This document shows positions 24,995-33,507 of a DNA stretch of 64,000 bases, in pieces. Origin of the DNA: Chthonomonadaceae bacterium. GTDB taxonomy: Bacteria > Armatimonadota > Chthonomonadetes > Chthonomonadales > Chthonomonadaceae. Location: NCBI GenBank assembly GCA_027459665.1, contig DAIDHN010000012.1, positions 1 to 64,000 on the forward strand, written 5' to 3'. The position numbers and the translations under genes were made by a program. The notes under the pieces are model-generated. The model was not told the DNA's origin. It saw only the letters and a program-made list of their open reading frames with translations, and did not search any database. How positions within the stretch are numbered: position 1 is the first letter of the stretch; each line of letters starts with the position of its first letter.

Positions 24995-25869
24995 TGCATC
25001 TTCTCCTTCCACGCCTTCAGGTCAGAAAGCACCTCAGGCGGCGCTGCCTTCCCCTGCACCACCTGCCCCAGATGCACGGCTGGCCGCACGCTGGGGCCGT
25101 GAAAATCGGAGCCTCCTGAGGTAATCATCTCATGCCTTTGCGCCAGCTTCAAATATCTTTCGGTGTCTTCAGGGGTATGCATGCTGTATCGCGCCTCTAT
25201 GCCATCCAGCCCCTCATTTTTCATACGTAAAATATACTCTTCGGTTTCAACCGCATTTCTCTTCAAATTATTAGGGTGCGCCAGAACAGCAACACCGCCC
25301 GCCTCATGAATAAGGGAAATGCACTCGCGGGGAGTAAGCTTTTCCTTGGGAACTGAAGCGGCTGCCCCCTCCGCCAGATAACGGTCGAACGCTTCCTGGT
25401 AGCCCTGCACCACCCCTTTCTCTACAAGAGCCTGGGCAAAATGAGGGCGCGCCACCAGATCGCGGCCTGCAAAACGGGCCACATCTTGCAGCGTAATTGA
25501 TATGCCCAAAGCATTCAAACGTGCAATCAAGGCATCGTTCCGGTCGCGACGAGCCTGCTGCAGCTCCTGAAGGCGCACAACCAGGCAAGGGGCTGCCGGA
25601 TCAATAAGCAGGCCAAGAATATGGCACTGCCCCCTGTCTATGGTGGCGCTCAGCTCTATGCCTGGCACAATCTCCAAACACGCGGCCTCACCGGCATGCA
25701 TTGCCTCTGCAAGCCCTCCCAGTGTGTCATGGTCGGTAACTGCCAGTGCCCCCAGGCCGCTTTGAACGGCTAGCTGAACCAACTGGGAAGGAGTATGGTC
25801 GCCATCACTGGCGGTGGTGTGAGAATGCAGGTCCACACCCGCAGGTATACTGTTGTTTATGGATGTCAT
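24991..25869 (-). CDS. PHP-domain phosphoesterase (YciV/TrpH, RNase AM type)
   Basis: A 292-residue PHP metallohydrolase. Metal-ligand motifs are DLHSHTTASDGDHTP (residues 13-27), VTDHDTLGG near 45, EIVPGIELSA near 67, LAHPNN near 195 and SGGSDFHGPS near 255, a complete set for a trinuclear metal centre. YciV/TrpH proteins hydrolyse 3',5'-nucleotide bisphosphates such as pAp and trim 5' ends of RNA. pAp arises from PAPS use, so the closeness to cysC/cysH is suggestive (inference). The start at 25869 lacks a clear ribosome site and overlaps the start of the opposite-strand gene. Confidence 0.9.
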   Translation of the reverse strand: MTSINNSIPAGVDLHSHTTASDGDHTPSQLVQLAVQSGLGALAVTDHDTLGGLAEAMHAGEAACLEIVPGIELSATIDRGQCHILGLLIDPAAPCLVVRLQELQQARRDRNDALIARLNALGISITLQDVARFAGRDLVARPHFAQALVEKGVVQGYQEAFDRYLAEGAAASVPKEKLTPRECISLIHEAGGVAVLAHPNNLKRNAVETEEYILRMKNEGLDGIEARYSMHTPEDTERYLKLAQRHEMITSGGSDFHGPSVRPAVHLGQVVQGKAAPPEVLSDLKAWKEKMQ

Positions 25870-26191
25870 ACGATCAATTATACTCTTTATTTTGGCAGGA
25901 ATCTGTGAAATAGGCGGAGGCTACCTGGTTTGGCAGTGGCTGAGAGAGGGCAGAGGCGTAATCACGGGGATATTGGGCGGGTTGATACTGATGATATACG
26001 GCATACTGCCAACTCTGCAAAAAGGCGCCCCCTTCGGCAGAGTATACGCTGCATACGGGGGCATTTTTATTGTTATGTCGCTCTTATGGGACTGGCGGTT
26101 TGATGGCCGACCGCCAGACGGGCCAGAGAAGGCAGGCGCACTCATCTGCATAATTGGAGTGGCCGTTATCATGTTCTGGCCGCGAAACTAG
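25859..26191 (+). CDS. UPF0060 (YnfA-like) small membrane protein
   Basis: A 110-residue protein with four transmembrane helices. The YnfA/UPF0060 pattern is clear: [64 protein letters not shown]. Members are small multidrug-resistance-like transporters of unclear substrate. The ATG at 25859 overlaps the start of the divergent PHP gene by 11 bases, and its stop shares the CTAG tetranucleotide with the stop of convergent cysC. There is little room for its own promoter, so it must lie inside the PHP gene. Confidence 0.9.
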   Translation: MDVIRSIILFILAGICEIGGGYLVWQWLREGRGVITGILGGLILMIYGILPTLQKGAPFGRVYAAYGGIFIVMSLLWDWRFDGRPPDGPEKAGALICIIGVAVIMFWPRN

Positions 26192-26748
26192 GCTGTTTCC
26201 TGAAAAATCAGGCCCTGCTCCTGAAGGTAGGCAAGCAGACGCTCTGCGCTCTGTTCTACTGTTTCTTCAGAAGTATATGCAACAAATTCAGGCTTCTCAG
26301 GCGCTTCATAAGGGTCGGATACGCCGGTGAAGTTTGCAATCTCGCCAGCCAGAGCCTTTTTGTACAACCCTTTCACATCCCGCTCGATCAAAGCCTCCAG
26401 AGGGGCGCAGGCAAACGCCTCCACAAAAGCAGCTCTGCCCTCTTTCTCTACATCAGCGCGAATCTCATTGCGAATTTCGGCATAGGGAGAAATGGCTGCA
26501 GTAATCGCAATCACCCCATTGCGGGCAAGCACGCGGGCCACCCAGCCTATGCGCCTGATATTGGTATCGCGGTCTTCTTTGCTAAACCCCAGCCCTTTGG
26601 AAAGGTTGGTCCTCACCTCGTCGCCATCCAGCAGCTCTACGTTGTACCCCCTGGTCTGAAACTCAGCTACCAGCTTGTTGGCCAGAGTAGACTTTCCTGC
26701 CCCCGACAAACCTGTAAACCAGAGAACAAATCCCTTGTGACCCGGCAT
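26188..26748 (-). CDS. cysC: Adenylyl-sulfate kinase
   Basis: A 186-residue APS kinase phosphorylating adenosine 5'-phosphosulfate to PAPS. Walker A is G13-LSGAGKS-T21; other signatures are [33 protein letters not shown] and the [25 protein letters not shown] segment. AAGGAG precedes the ATG. It is divergent from cysH across a 141-base region with an inverted repeat at 26773-26789. PAPS may serve sulfation rather than reduction, because the reductase next door looks like an iron-sulfur APS/PAPS reductase that can use APS directly. Confidence 0.96.
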   Translation of the reverse strand: MPGHKGFVLWFTGLSGAGKSTLANKLVAEFQTRGYNVELLDGDEVRTNLSKGLGFSKEDRDTNIRRIGWVARVLARNGVIAITAAISPYAEIRNEIRADVEKEGRAAFVEAFACAPLEALIERDVKGLYKKALAGEIANFTGVSDPYEAPEKPEFVAYTSEETVEQSAERLLAYLQEQGLIFQETA

Positions 26749-26772
26749 ATCATTTGCTCCTTCTAAACCGAT

Positions 26773-26789
26773 TGTAAAAATATTTTACA
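26773..26789. promoter_or_regulatory. Inverted repeat between cysC and cysH
   Basis: TGTAAAA-ATA-TTTTACA is a perfect 7-bp dyad with a 3-base spacer, 25 bases upstream of the cysC start and 25 bases upstream of the cysH -35 box. It is a good candidate for an operator that controls one or both sulfur genes. Confidence 0.45.
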
Positions 26790-26813
26790 TCCAATGTGTT
26801 TGAATGCATACTC

Positions 26814-26843
26814 TTGACATCGCAATTCGTATTGTACTATAAT
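26814..26843 (+). promoter_or_regulatory. Sigma-70-type promoter of cysH
   Basis: TTGACA (26814-26819) and TATAAT (26838-26843) are both consensus, with an 18-base spacer, 46 bases upstream of the cysH ATG. It is the strongest promoter match in the window; with so strong a core, control probably depends on a repressor. Confidence 0.8.
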
Positions 26844-26850
26844 CATATCT

Positions 26851-26877
26851 GTTTAGTCAACTTATCGGTTTAGTCAA
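26851..26877 (+). promoter_or_regulatory. Direct repeat GTTTAGTCAA in the cysH leader
   Basis: The 10-base unit occurs at 26851-26860 and 26868-26877, centres 17 bases apart, starting at about the expected +1 and reaching the ribosome site. It could be a downstream operator for a repressor binding on nearly the same helix face, or a translational control site. Confidence 0.4.
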
Positions 26878-26889
26878 GGAGTACCAACA

Positions 26890-27600
26890 ATGCAAGCAGT
26901 TCTGCCAGCACGCGAAGACCTCAACGCCATCAGCAGGGAGCTGGAAAACGCATGGCCCGATGAAGTGCTCTGCTGGGCAGTGCAAACCTATGGCCCCACG
27001 CTTGCCATGGCCACAGCATTTGGTGCAGAAGGATGTGTGTTGCTCGATATGCTCGCAAAACTTGGCCCCAAAGCACATCAGGCACACCTGTTTAACCTTG
27101 ATACCGGTTATCAGTTTGCAGAAACACTGCAGTTGCGAGAACGCATTCAAAACAAATATGGCCTGCACATAGAGCTGGTGCGTCCTGAAGAAACCGTAGA
27201 ACAAATGGAGGCACGGCTGGGAGGGCCAATCTACCACACGCAGCCCGATGCCTGCTGCCGAATGCGCAAAATTGTACCCCTTCGCCAAACACTGCAGGGG
27301 CATGCGGCATGGATAAGTGCTATACGAAGAGACCAGACCCGCGACCGTGCAAATCACAGCATCGTAGAGTGGGACGAAAAATTTGGGCTGGTGAAGATCA
27401 GTCCGCTTGCATCCTGGACTAAAGAAGACGTATGGGCATACATCATTGCCAATGATGTGCCTGTCAACCCGCTGCACCAGCAGGGCTATCCCTCTATTGG
27501 CTGCCAGCCCTGCACACACCATGTGCAGCAGGGTGAAGATGAACGCGCTGGGCGATGGCGTGGAATGGCAAAAACAGAATGCGGCATCCACTCCAAATAG
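26890..27600 (+). CDS. cysH: Adenosine phosphosulfate (APS/PAPS) reductase, iron-sulfur type
   Basis: A 236-residue assimilatory reductase that makes sulfite from activated sulfate using thioredoxin. Seen are the nucleotide-binding PP-loop-like AMATAFGAEGCVLLDML, FNLDTGYQFAET, the Cys-Cys pair in DACCRMRKIVPL, the second pair in GCQPCTHH, and the catalytic C-terminal ECGIH. The four extra Cys bind a [4Fe-4S] cluster, which marks the APS-reductase-like branch (CysH of plants and Pseudomonas) rather than the E. coli cluster-free PAPS type. RBS AAGGAG overlaps the second leader repeat. No sulfite reductase gene lies in the window. Confidence 0.94.
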   Translation: MQAVLPAREDLNAISRELENAWPDEVLCWAVQTYGPTLAMATAFGAEGCVLLDMLAKLGPKAHQAHLFNLDTGYQFAETLQLRERIQNKYGLHIELVRPEETVEQMEARLGGPIYHTQPDACCRMRKIVPLRQTLQGHAAWISAIRRDQTRDRANHSIVEWDEKFGLVKISPLASWTKEDVWAYIIANDVPVNPLHQQGYPSIGCQPCTHHVQQGEDERAGRWRGMAKTECGIHSK

Positions 27601-27807
27601 TCGCTGCCAATGCCAAACATATACCCTGTCACTGCTGTTTGTAACCAGCCTGAACAGCTCATGCTGTCAAAGACAGCGCTGTATGCCACTTCATTTGCAG
27701 CAGTTTACCAGTTCACAATGGGTGTATTGTATATAAATTCATCATTTCGCAGTTGAGTTGCGTATTAAAAACAGGATCAGCTCCAAATTCGAAGGAGAAA
27801 TACGCAC

Positions 27808-28968
27808 ATGGCTCGAAAAACTCTGCCGGCTGCACTGATAGCAGTCGGCTTGCTGATAGGTTATATGATTTGGCACGGCTCTCACGCTCCGGCAAATGCG
27901 GTAACTACTGCTCACCAGTCTCCGTCTGCCCTGGCATCCAACGATTACCCACAGCCCGCGCCGCGCTTCTATGGCTCAAATTCAGACTGGATCAATACCG
28001 GCGGCAAGGCTCTGCGCATCTCGCAGCTTGCCAGTCAGCACAAGGTCGTGCTGGTCGATTTCTGGGAATATACCTGCGTCAACTGCCTTAGAACGCTTCC
28101 CTACCTGAGGGAGTGGAACAAGCGCTACGCGAAGGATGGCCTGGTCATTGTTGGCATTCACACTCCCGAATTCCGTTTCGCGCACAAATACGCCAATGTT
28201 CTTCAGGCAGCAAAGCGGCTCCAGATCACCTGGCCGGTGCTGGTAGACAGCAGCTACAAAAACTGGAATGCATGGCAGGGAATGGAAGGTTTCTGGCCGC
28301 GAGACTATCTTATCAATTCGAAGGGAAATGTGATAGAAGACCATGCAGGCGAAGGAGGTTACGGCCACACCGAAAAAATGATTCAGAACCTTCTGCTGCA
28401 AATTCACCCAGGTCTGAAACTGCCACCCATTCTGGCCCCAATACACAGCGCCGACAAACCGGGCGCACGCTGTTTTCCCATGACCCCGGAAACCTACTGC
28501 GGGCAGAGAGGCTTTCAAAGCGGGGTACTTGCCAACATTGTAAACTGGCAGCCTGGTCAAACTCTGCAGCTTCCACAACCCACTACCCCCCTGCAGGATG
28601 GAGTAGTGTACCCGGTAGGCAACTGGATCACTGAACCTGAATCGCTCAGGCATGCAATGCGCACCACCACCCTGTCAGACCGCATACTGCTGCGCTACCA
28701 CGCCATAACGCTCAATGCCGTCATCAAACCGGCAGGCAGCAAACCCTATCGCGTATACATTCTGCAAGACAACAGGCCAGTTCCGGTAGCGGACAAGGGG
28801 CCAGACCTGCATTACACGGCACAGGGACAAAGCTACATTCTGGTAAATCAGCCGCGCATGTATTCCATCATCAAAAATGCGCAGTACGGCAGCCATATCC
28901 TGACCATGGCTTCACGCTCGCCAGATTTCGATCTATACTCTTTCACATTCACTTCCTGCGAAGAATAA
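27808..28968 (+). CDS. Membrane-anchored thioredoxin-like protein, DipZ C-terminal type
   Basis: A 386-residue exported protein: an N-terminal signal anchor (AALIAVGLLIGYMIW), a redoxin domain (~45-200) with C90-V-N-C93 in FWEYTCVNCLRTLPY, GIHTPEFRFAHK and WPRDYLINSKGNVIEDHAGEG, then a beta-rich C-terminal domain (~210-380) as in the periplasmic part of mycobacterial DipZ. It would reduce exported protein disulfides. GAAGGAG precedes the ATG. It stands just upstream of a DsbD-alpha-like protein and DsbD, which would supply electrons, so the three genes form one extracytoplasmic reducing system (inference from family knowledge). Two further Cys lie around residues 226-231 and one near the C-terminus. 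Confidence 0.85.
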   Translation: MARKTLPAALIAVGLLIGYMIWHGSHAPANAVTTAHQSPSALASNDYPQPAPRFYGSNSDWINTGGKALRISQLASQHKVVLVDFWEYTCVNCLRTLPYLREWNKRYAKDGLVIVGIHTPEFRFAHKYANVLQAAKRLQITWPVLVDSSYKNWNAWQGMEGFWPRDYLINSKGNVIEDHAGEGGYGHTEKMIQNLLLQIHPGLKLPPILAPIHSADKPGARCFPMTPETYCGQRGFQSGVLANIVNWQPGQTLQLPQPTTPLQDGVVYPVGNWITEPESLRHAMRTTTLSDRILLRYHAITLNAVIKPAGSKPYRVYILQDNRPVPVADKGPDLHYTAQGQSYILVNQPRMYSIIKNAQYGSHILTMASRSPDFDLYSFTFTSCEE

Positions 28969-28974
28969 GTCACT

Positions 28975-29011
28975 CCCTGTCTGTGGCAGGACTAACTTGT
29001 CACAGACAGGG
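28975..29011 (+). terminator. Stem-loop after the DipZ-like gene
   Basis: A perfect 11-bp inverted repeat CCCTGTCTGTG/CACAGACAGGG (28975-28985, 29001-29011) with a 15-base loop lies 7 bases after the stop. There is no T tract, so it may be a weak or factor-dependent terminator or an mRNA-stabilising hairpin. Confidence 0.45.
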
Positions 29012-29079
29012 GAAAATACGTTTATCTCAGCAGGCATATTGATACAATAGTATTTATCTATACAAACAGGAGTTTCCCC

Positions 29080-29583
29080 TTGACATCCTTGTTCCGCAAC
29101 ACCACGGCAGCTTTCGTGCTTGGTTCAGCCGCGGCGCTTCCAGTTTTTGCCAGCCCGCTTGCCATCCCAGGCGCTGCACCGCAGTTCATCAAGATCAGCC
29201 TGCCAGCGCATCTTGTCCTAACAGTAAACAGGATAACACATGTACCCATCAAAATTCAGGTACTTGCGCCTTACCACATCCAGGGGCACCCTGCAGCAGA
29301 AGGGTACATTCCCACTACTCTGTATATAAAAAAAACCGCTGATGTAAAACTGGTCAAAATGGTTTATCCTCATCCTGTCACCATCACCTTCTACGGTCAA
29401 AAACTGCCTGTGTATGAAAAACAGTTCACGGTGCTGCTTTGGCTCAAACCGCTCAAGCCGGGCAGTTTCACACTCCCGCTCTCCATACATTTTCAGGGCT
29501 GCAATGCCAGCCAGTGCTACCCGCCGTCAACCATATCTGGCAAGCTCAAGCTACAGGCACGCAAAGCACCCGAGAGGAAATAG
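29080..29583 (+). CDS. Secreted DsbD alpha-domain-like protein
   Basis: A 167-residue exported protein: signal peptide (TAAFVLGSAAALPVFA) and one immunoglobulin-like beta domain. Near the end HFQGCNASQCYPPS has the CX4C arrangement of the DsbD N-terminal (alpha) domain, which takes electrons from the membrane core and hands them to periplasmic partners. It lies 3 bases upstream of dsbD, whose own N-terminus has the same fold, so this is probably a free extra copy of the shuttle domain. The start is TTG at 29080 behind AGGAG. An AT-rich possible promoter lies around 29035-29065. Confidence 0.75.
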   Translation: MTSLFRNTTAAFVLGSAAALPVFASPLAIPGAAPQFIKISLPAHLVLTVNRITHVPIKIQVLAPYHIQGHPAAEGYIPTTLYIKKTADVKLVKMVYPHPVTITFYGQKLPVYEKQFTVLLWLKPLKPGSFTLPLSIHFQGCNASQCYPPSTISGKLKLQARKAPERK

Positions 29584-29586
29584 AAC

Positions 29587-31566
29587 ATGCAGATGCCGGC
29601 TTTTCCCAAAGCATTCAATGCCCTTCTGCTGGGAATGCTGATCACTCTCCCTTTTCCAGCGCTCTGTCAGTCAGGAAGTGTATCGGCGCCTCAGCCAGTG
29701 CATGTGAGCGCCTCGCTGCAGCCCCCTGATGCCAGAGCGGGTGAAGGGGCGCAGATAGAAGTCACGGTGACGATAGATTCGCCCTATCACATCTATTCTC
29801 TCACACAGCCCTCTACAGCCGACGGCTTTGGGCCAGTACGCTCTGCGCTCAGCATTGCCAAAGGTACGCCTTTTTCCAGCATTGGCAAGCCGGTTCAGCC
29901 CGCATTCCAGCCTTTTTACGACAGTGGATTCCAGTTAACAGATCAGTTGTACAAAAAGCAGGTGGTGTTTGGCATACCTGTGCAAATAAAACCAGGGGTA
30001 AGCGGCAGCCAAACCGCACAGATCAGCCTGCATTACCAGGCCTGCACCGATAAAAACTGTCTCATAGCCACTACACTCACGGTGCCTCTGCAGTTTACTC
30101 CACTCCCGGGTCCTCCACGCCCAGATCATCTTGCGCCCGTCACGACTGTGCCTGCGCAAACGGTGTCACAGCAAACTGCTGCTTCATCAAATACGGCTGG
30201 GCCAACAGCTTTAAAATCTGCTGTCAGCGGGGCAGCAGCGCCAAATACCGATGCTACCAGTGAGCGTATTGCCAAAGCACAGCAGGCGGGCATACTCTCT
30301 TTTCTGCTGCTGGCGGTAGGCTATGGTTTTCTTGCCCTGCTCACACCGTGCGTTTTCCCCATGATTCCCATTACGGTAAGCTTTTTTGCCAAACGCTCAC
30401 AGCAAAACACTCTCAAGGGTGTTGCCGAAGCCCTCGCCTACTCTGCAGGAATCATGGGCACTTTCACTGTATTGGGCATACTGGCGGCAGTGGTTTTCAA
30501 AGCAGCAGGGCTGCGAGTATTCGCCAACAACCCGCTGGTAAACCTTGCGCTCGCTCTTCTGTTTGTAACGCTGGGCATCAACCTGATGGGCGGATTTGAA
30601 ATCGTGCTGCCTGCCGCTCTCACCAACAGAGCCAACAGCGCATCCTCCAAAACAGGTTTGCTTGGGCCTTTCTTCATGGGCCTCACATTTACCCTCACCT
30701 CATTCACATGCACTGTTGCTTTTGTGGGAACCCTGCTGGCCGCCGCAGCACGGGGCAGCCTGTTCTATCCTGTCATCGGAATGCTCGGTTTCAGCGCCGC
30801 ATTCGCACTCCCTTTCTTCCTGCTGGCTCTCTTCCCGCAGTTCCTCGCCAGGCTGCCCAGGTCGGGTGCATGGATGGTTACTGTGAAGGGGTTTATGGGG
30901 TTTGTAGAACTTGCCGCTGCCTTCAAATTTCTTTCAAATGCCGACCTGGTATGGGGGCTTGCCCTGCTTACACGCCCTGTTTTCCTGGCAGTCTGGTCTA
31001 TCATCGCACTGCTGGCAGGGCTGTACCTGCTGGGGCCGCTTCAACTCCCGCACGATGATTCGCGCAGCATTGGCCCTGCACGGCGCTCTATTGGCGCACT
31101 CAGCCTGCTCGTTTCAATCTGGCTGCTGGCAGGTATCAACCATGCACCGCTGGGGCAGCTTGATGCTTTCCTGCCGCCCAGCCCCTATCCCGGCAGCGGC
31201 AAACAGGCTGCCGGCGTGCTTGCATGGCAAGACAGTTATAAAAAAGGGCTTTCGCAGGCGGCTGACCAAAACCGTGATATACTCATCAACTTCACTGGGG
31301 CAAACTGCACCAACTGCAGAGATATGGAACAAAATGTGTTTCCAAAACCGCAAATACAGGCCGCCATGCACCCATTTGTTAGACTTGAACTCTACACAGA
31401 CAGGGAGAGACCAGATGACAGGCGGCATGCTGCCCTGCAGCAGCAGCTTACGCACACTGCGACCCTGCCGGTTTATGCCATACTATCCCCACAGGGAAAA
31501 GTGCTGCGTATTCAGCAAGACCGTTCCAGCGCCAGCGTCTTCCTCCACTTCTTGAAAGGAAACTGA
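29587..31566 (+). CDS. dsbD: Thiol:disulfide interchange protein, full DsbD
   Basis: A 659-residue three-part electron conduit from cytoplasmic thioredoxin to the periplasm. After a signal peptide comes the alpha domain (~30-185) with C153 and C158 in YQACTDKNC; the membrane core (~235-525, eight helices) with C255 in LLTPCVFPMIP and C375 in TSFTCTVAFVG; and the gamma thioredoxin-like domain (~535-659) with C574-T-N-C577. All three Cys pairs are intact. It probably reduces the DipZ-like thioredoxin at 27808 and the free alpha domain at 29080. It is 3 bases after the latter and 2 bases before pyrE. Confidence 0.95.
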   Translation: MQMPAFPKAFNALLLGMLITLPFPALCQSGSVSAPQPVHVSASLQPPDARAGEGAQIEVTVTIDSPYHIYSLTQPSTADGFGPVRSALSIAKGTPFSSIGKPVQPAFQPFYDSGFQLTDQLYKKQVVFGIPVQIKPGVSGSQTAQISLHYQACTDKNCLIATTLTVPLQFTPLPGPPRPDHLAPVTTVPAQTVSQQTAASSNTAGPTALKSAVSGAAAPNTDATSERIAKAQQAGILSFLLLAVGYGFLALLTPCVFPMIPITVSFFAKRSQQNTLKGVAEALAYSAGIMGTFTVLGILAAVVFKAAGLRVFANNPLVNLALALLFVTLGINLMGGFEIVLPAALTNRANSASSKTGLLGPFFMGLTFTLTSFTCTVAFVGTLLAAAARGSLFYPVIGMLGFSAAFALPFFLLALFPQFLARLPRSGAWMVTVKGFMGFVELAAAFKFLSNADLVWGLALLTRPVFLAVWSIIALLAGLYLLGPLQLPHDDSRSIGPARRSIGALSLLVSIWLLAGINHAPLGQLDAFLPPSPYPGSGKQAAGVLAWQDSYKKGLSQAADQNRDILINFTGANCTNCRDMEQNVFPKPQIQAAMHPFVRLELYTDRERPDDRRHAALQQQLTHTATLPVYAILSPQGKVLRIQQDRSSASVFLHFLKGN

Positions 31567-31568
31567 CA

Positions 31569-32150
31569 GTGTCGCTCTCTCAACAGGATGTAAGGCAGAT
31601 TTTTGAGGAGACACATGCGCTTCGCACCGGGCATTTTCTGCTCTCTTCAGGCAAACACAGCAATGAATACTGGGAAAAATTCTGGGTGCTGCAATACCCT
31701 CGCTATGTAGACAGGCTCTGCGCAGAAATTGCCAGGCGTTTTGAAGCAGACGGTATACAGGTAGTGCTTGGACCCACCACGGGGGGGATTCTGCTCGCAT
31801 TGGAAACTGCCAGGCACCTCAATGCAAGGGCACTCTATGCCGAAAAAGAAGCGGGGGTGCGCACGCTCAGAAGAGGACTGACGCTTCCGCCAGGCACGCG
31901 AACTCTGATTGTAGACGACATCATGACTACCGGAGGCGCTACTCGTGAATGCCTTGAACTGGCGGCCAGATGCAAGGCAGAGGTAGCAGGCGCAGCAGTA
32001 CTGGTAGATAGAAGCGGCGGCACGGTGAACCTGGAATGCCGAACCGAAGCGCTGCTTACCGTGGAGGCGGAAGCCTACGAAGCGGCAGACTGCCCACTCT
32101 GCAAACAAAACCTGCCGCTGCATGCCCCAGGCACAACGCATGAAAAATAA
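31569..32150 (+). CDS. pyrE: Orotate phosphoribosyltransferase
   Basis: A 193-residue pyrimidine-synthesis enzyme converting orotate and PRPP to OMP. Motifs: TGHFLLSSGKHSNEYW at the N-terminus, LGPTTGGILLAL, the catalytic-loop region LYAEKEAG and the PRPP-binding TLIVDDIMTTGGATRE. The start is GTG at 31569, almost touching the dsbD stop, so it is co-transcribed with redox genes without obvious functional link. A C-terminal CPLCKQ pair of Cys is seen in some bacterial homologues. Confidence 0.95.
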   Translation: MSLSQQDVRQIFEETHALRTGHFLLSSGKHSNEYWEKFWVLQYPRYVDRLCAEIARRFEADGIQVVLGPTTGGILLALETARHLNARALYAEKEAGVRTLRRGLTLPPGTRTLIVDDIMTTGGATRECLELAARCKAEVAGAAVLVDRSGGTVNLECRTEALLTVEAEAYEAADCPLCKQNLPLHAPGTTHEK

Positions 32151-33450
32151 ACCTGCTTTCCCGCTGCTTCTCATTTTTGCCATGCTTCCTCTTGCCGCTC
32201 CCAACCGCTCTTTTGCAGCGCCTGCATATATTCAGCTGGTGCGCCCAGCCTGCCCGGTGCGCCTGGGAGGCGTGTTTACCATGGGGTTTCAAAGCTCGCC
32301 GTTTTCCAAACAGGGGCCAATCTCTCAAAACAATTTGCAATGGGTTGCAACACACTGCGACGTAGCTGCATTCCCTACTACTGCTCTCACCGTAAACACA
32401 TTCCCGCACATCAATCGCATCTACCCTGCATTTACCCCACTGCTCTATTTTTATGCCTCCTGCCTGTATGTAAAGCCCCATGCAGGCAGCGTGGGAGGCT
32501 GGGATGAAAGTATGGCAAAACATGTTCTGCGCAATGCAAAACAGGAGGAAGTGCCATACCCAGGAAAATATGGTCACTGGATGGATATGGGAAGCAGAAC
32601 GTGGGCGCAGCACTGGCGGAAAATGGCTGTCATAAAAATGGCTCGCTACAGGGCGCAGGGAACTGTTGCCGCTGAGATGCCAGTAAACAATTCGTTTGTA
32701 AAACCCATGCCAAAACAATACAAAACGTTCAACCAACGCGTCTCTGCTACCGAAAAATGGCTCGAAGGGGCACAGTCGAGAGGACGTTTTCTACTCATCC
32801 CGGCAGCACTCTATTTCGACCATTCCGCAGGTCATCCAACCCTGCCGCCCCCGCCGGGATTGGAAGAAGCCAGCCTGCAGGGGCTGGTTTGGGATGATCT
32901 GCTCTCACTCATGGATGGTGCCTGGATGGAAGGCTGGGTGCATCGCTACTGGAAAATGCAGCCTGAACTGCCCCAGCAATGGGAGGCAGACCTGGAAGCA
33001 ATGGATCGCTACGGATTGTCTGGCCAGGTGTTCATCGCTGATGCAGCATACCATAACCTCTCTGAACTGGAGTTTGATCTCGCCTCATATCTTCTAGTTG
33101 TGCATCATCAGGGGAGGGCTGTTTTTCAGCCTATGCCTCTGATTGATGGGCGAGATGATGCAGGCTTCAGCCTGGATGTAATGAAGCAGGAAGTAGACAA
33201 GCTGCCCAGCTACTTCAATCCACCACTTGGCTGGCCTGTGCAAGTGCGCCACATGGTGCCCGACGGCAGTGGAGCGGTATGGACTCGGCGGTTTCAAAAC
33301 GGCGCTGTTTACGTAAACTCCTCTCTCACACGCACAATCACAATCAACCTCGGTTCACCTATGATTAGGCTAAATGGCAAACATGTTCAGAAAGTAGTGC
33401 TTCCGCCGCAAAATGGCGCGGTAATGCTCAACCTGCCCAATTCAGACTAG
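32140..33450 (+). CDS. Secreted protein, possible glycoside-hydrolase-like
   Basis: The 436-residue product has a signal peptide (MKNKPAFPLLLIFAMLPLAA ... SFA). I do not recognise a family with certainty. The body alternates alpha/beta elements with many aromatic residues and a C-terminal beta segment (AVWTRRFQNGAVYVNSSLTRTITI ... NGAVMLNLP) like the small beta domain that closes TIM-barrel glycosidases. Acidic residues in LVWDDLLSLMDGAWMEGW could be catalytic. The ATG at 32140 overlaps the pyrE stop by 11 bases; a longer reading from 32122 lacks a start signal and adds nothing to the signal peptide. A carbohydrate-active role is only a guess. Confidence 0.65.
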   Translation: MKNKPAFPLLLIFAMLPLAAPNRSFAAPAYIQLVRPACPVRLGGVFTMGFQSSPFSKQGPISQNNLQWVATHCDVAAFPTTALTVNTFPHINRIYPAFTPLLYFYASCLYVKPHAGSVGGWDESMAKHVLRNAKQEEVPYPGKYGHWMDMGSRTWAQHWRKMAVIKMARYRAQGTVAAEMPVNNSFVKPMPKQYKTFNQRVSATEKWLEGAQSRGRFLLIPAALYFDHSAGHPTLPPPPGLEEASLQGLVWDDLLSLMDGAWMEGWVHRYWKMQPELPQQWEADLEAMDRYGLSGQVFIADAAYHNLSELEFDLASYLLVVHHQGRAVFQPMPLIDGRDDAGFSLDVMKQEVDKLPSYFNPPLGWPVQVRHMVPDGSGAVWTRRFQNGAVYVNSSLTRTITINLGSPMIRLNGKHVQKVVLPPQNGAVMLNLPNSD

Positions 33451-33507
33451 CGTATGGAGGTATAATTGTTTCCCGCCAACAAGTCTTATCAGGCAGTAGG
33501 AAATAAT

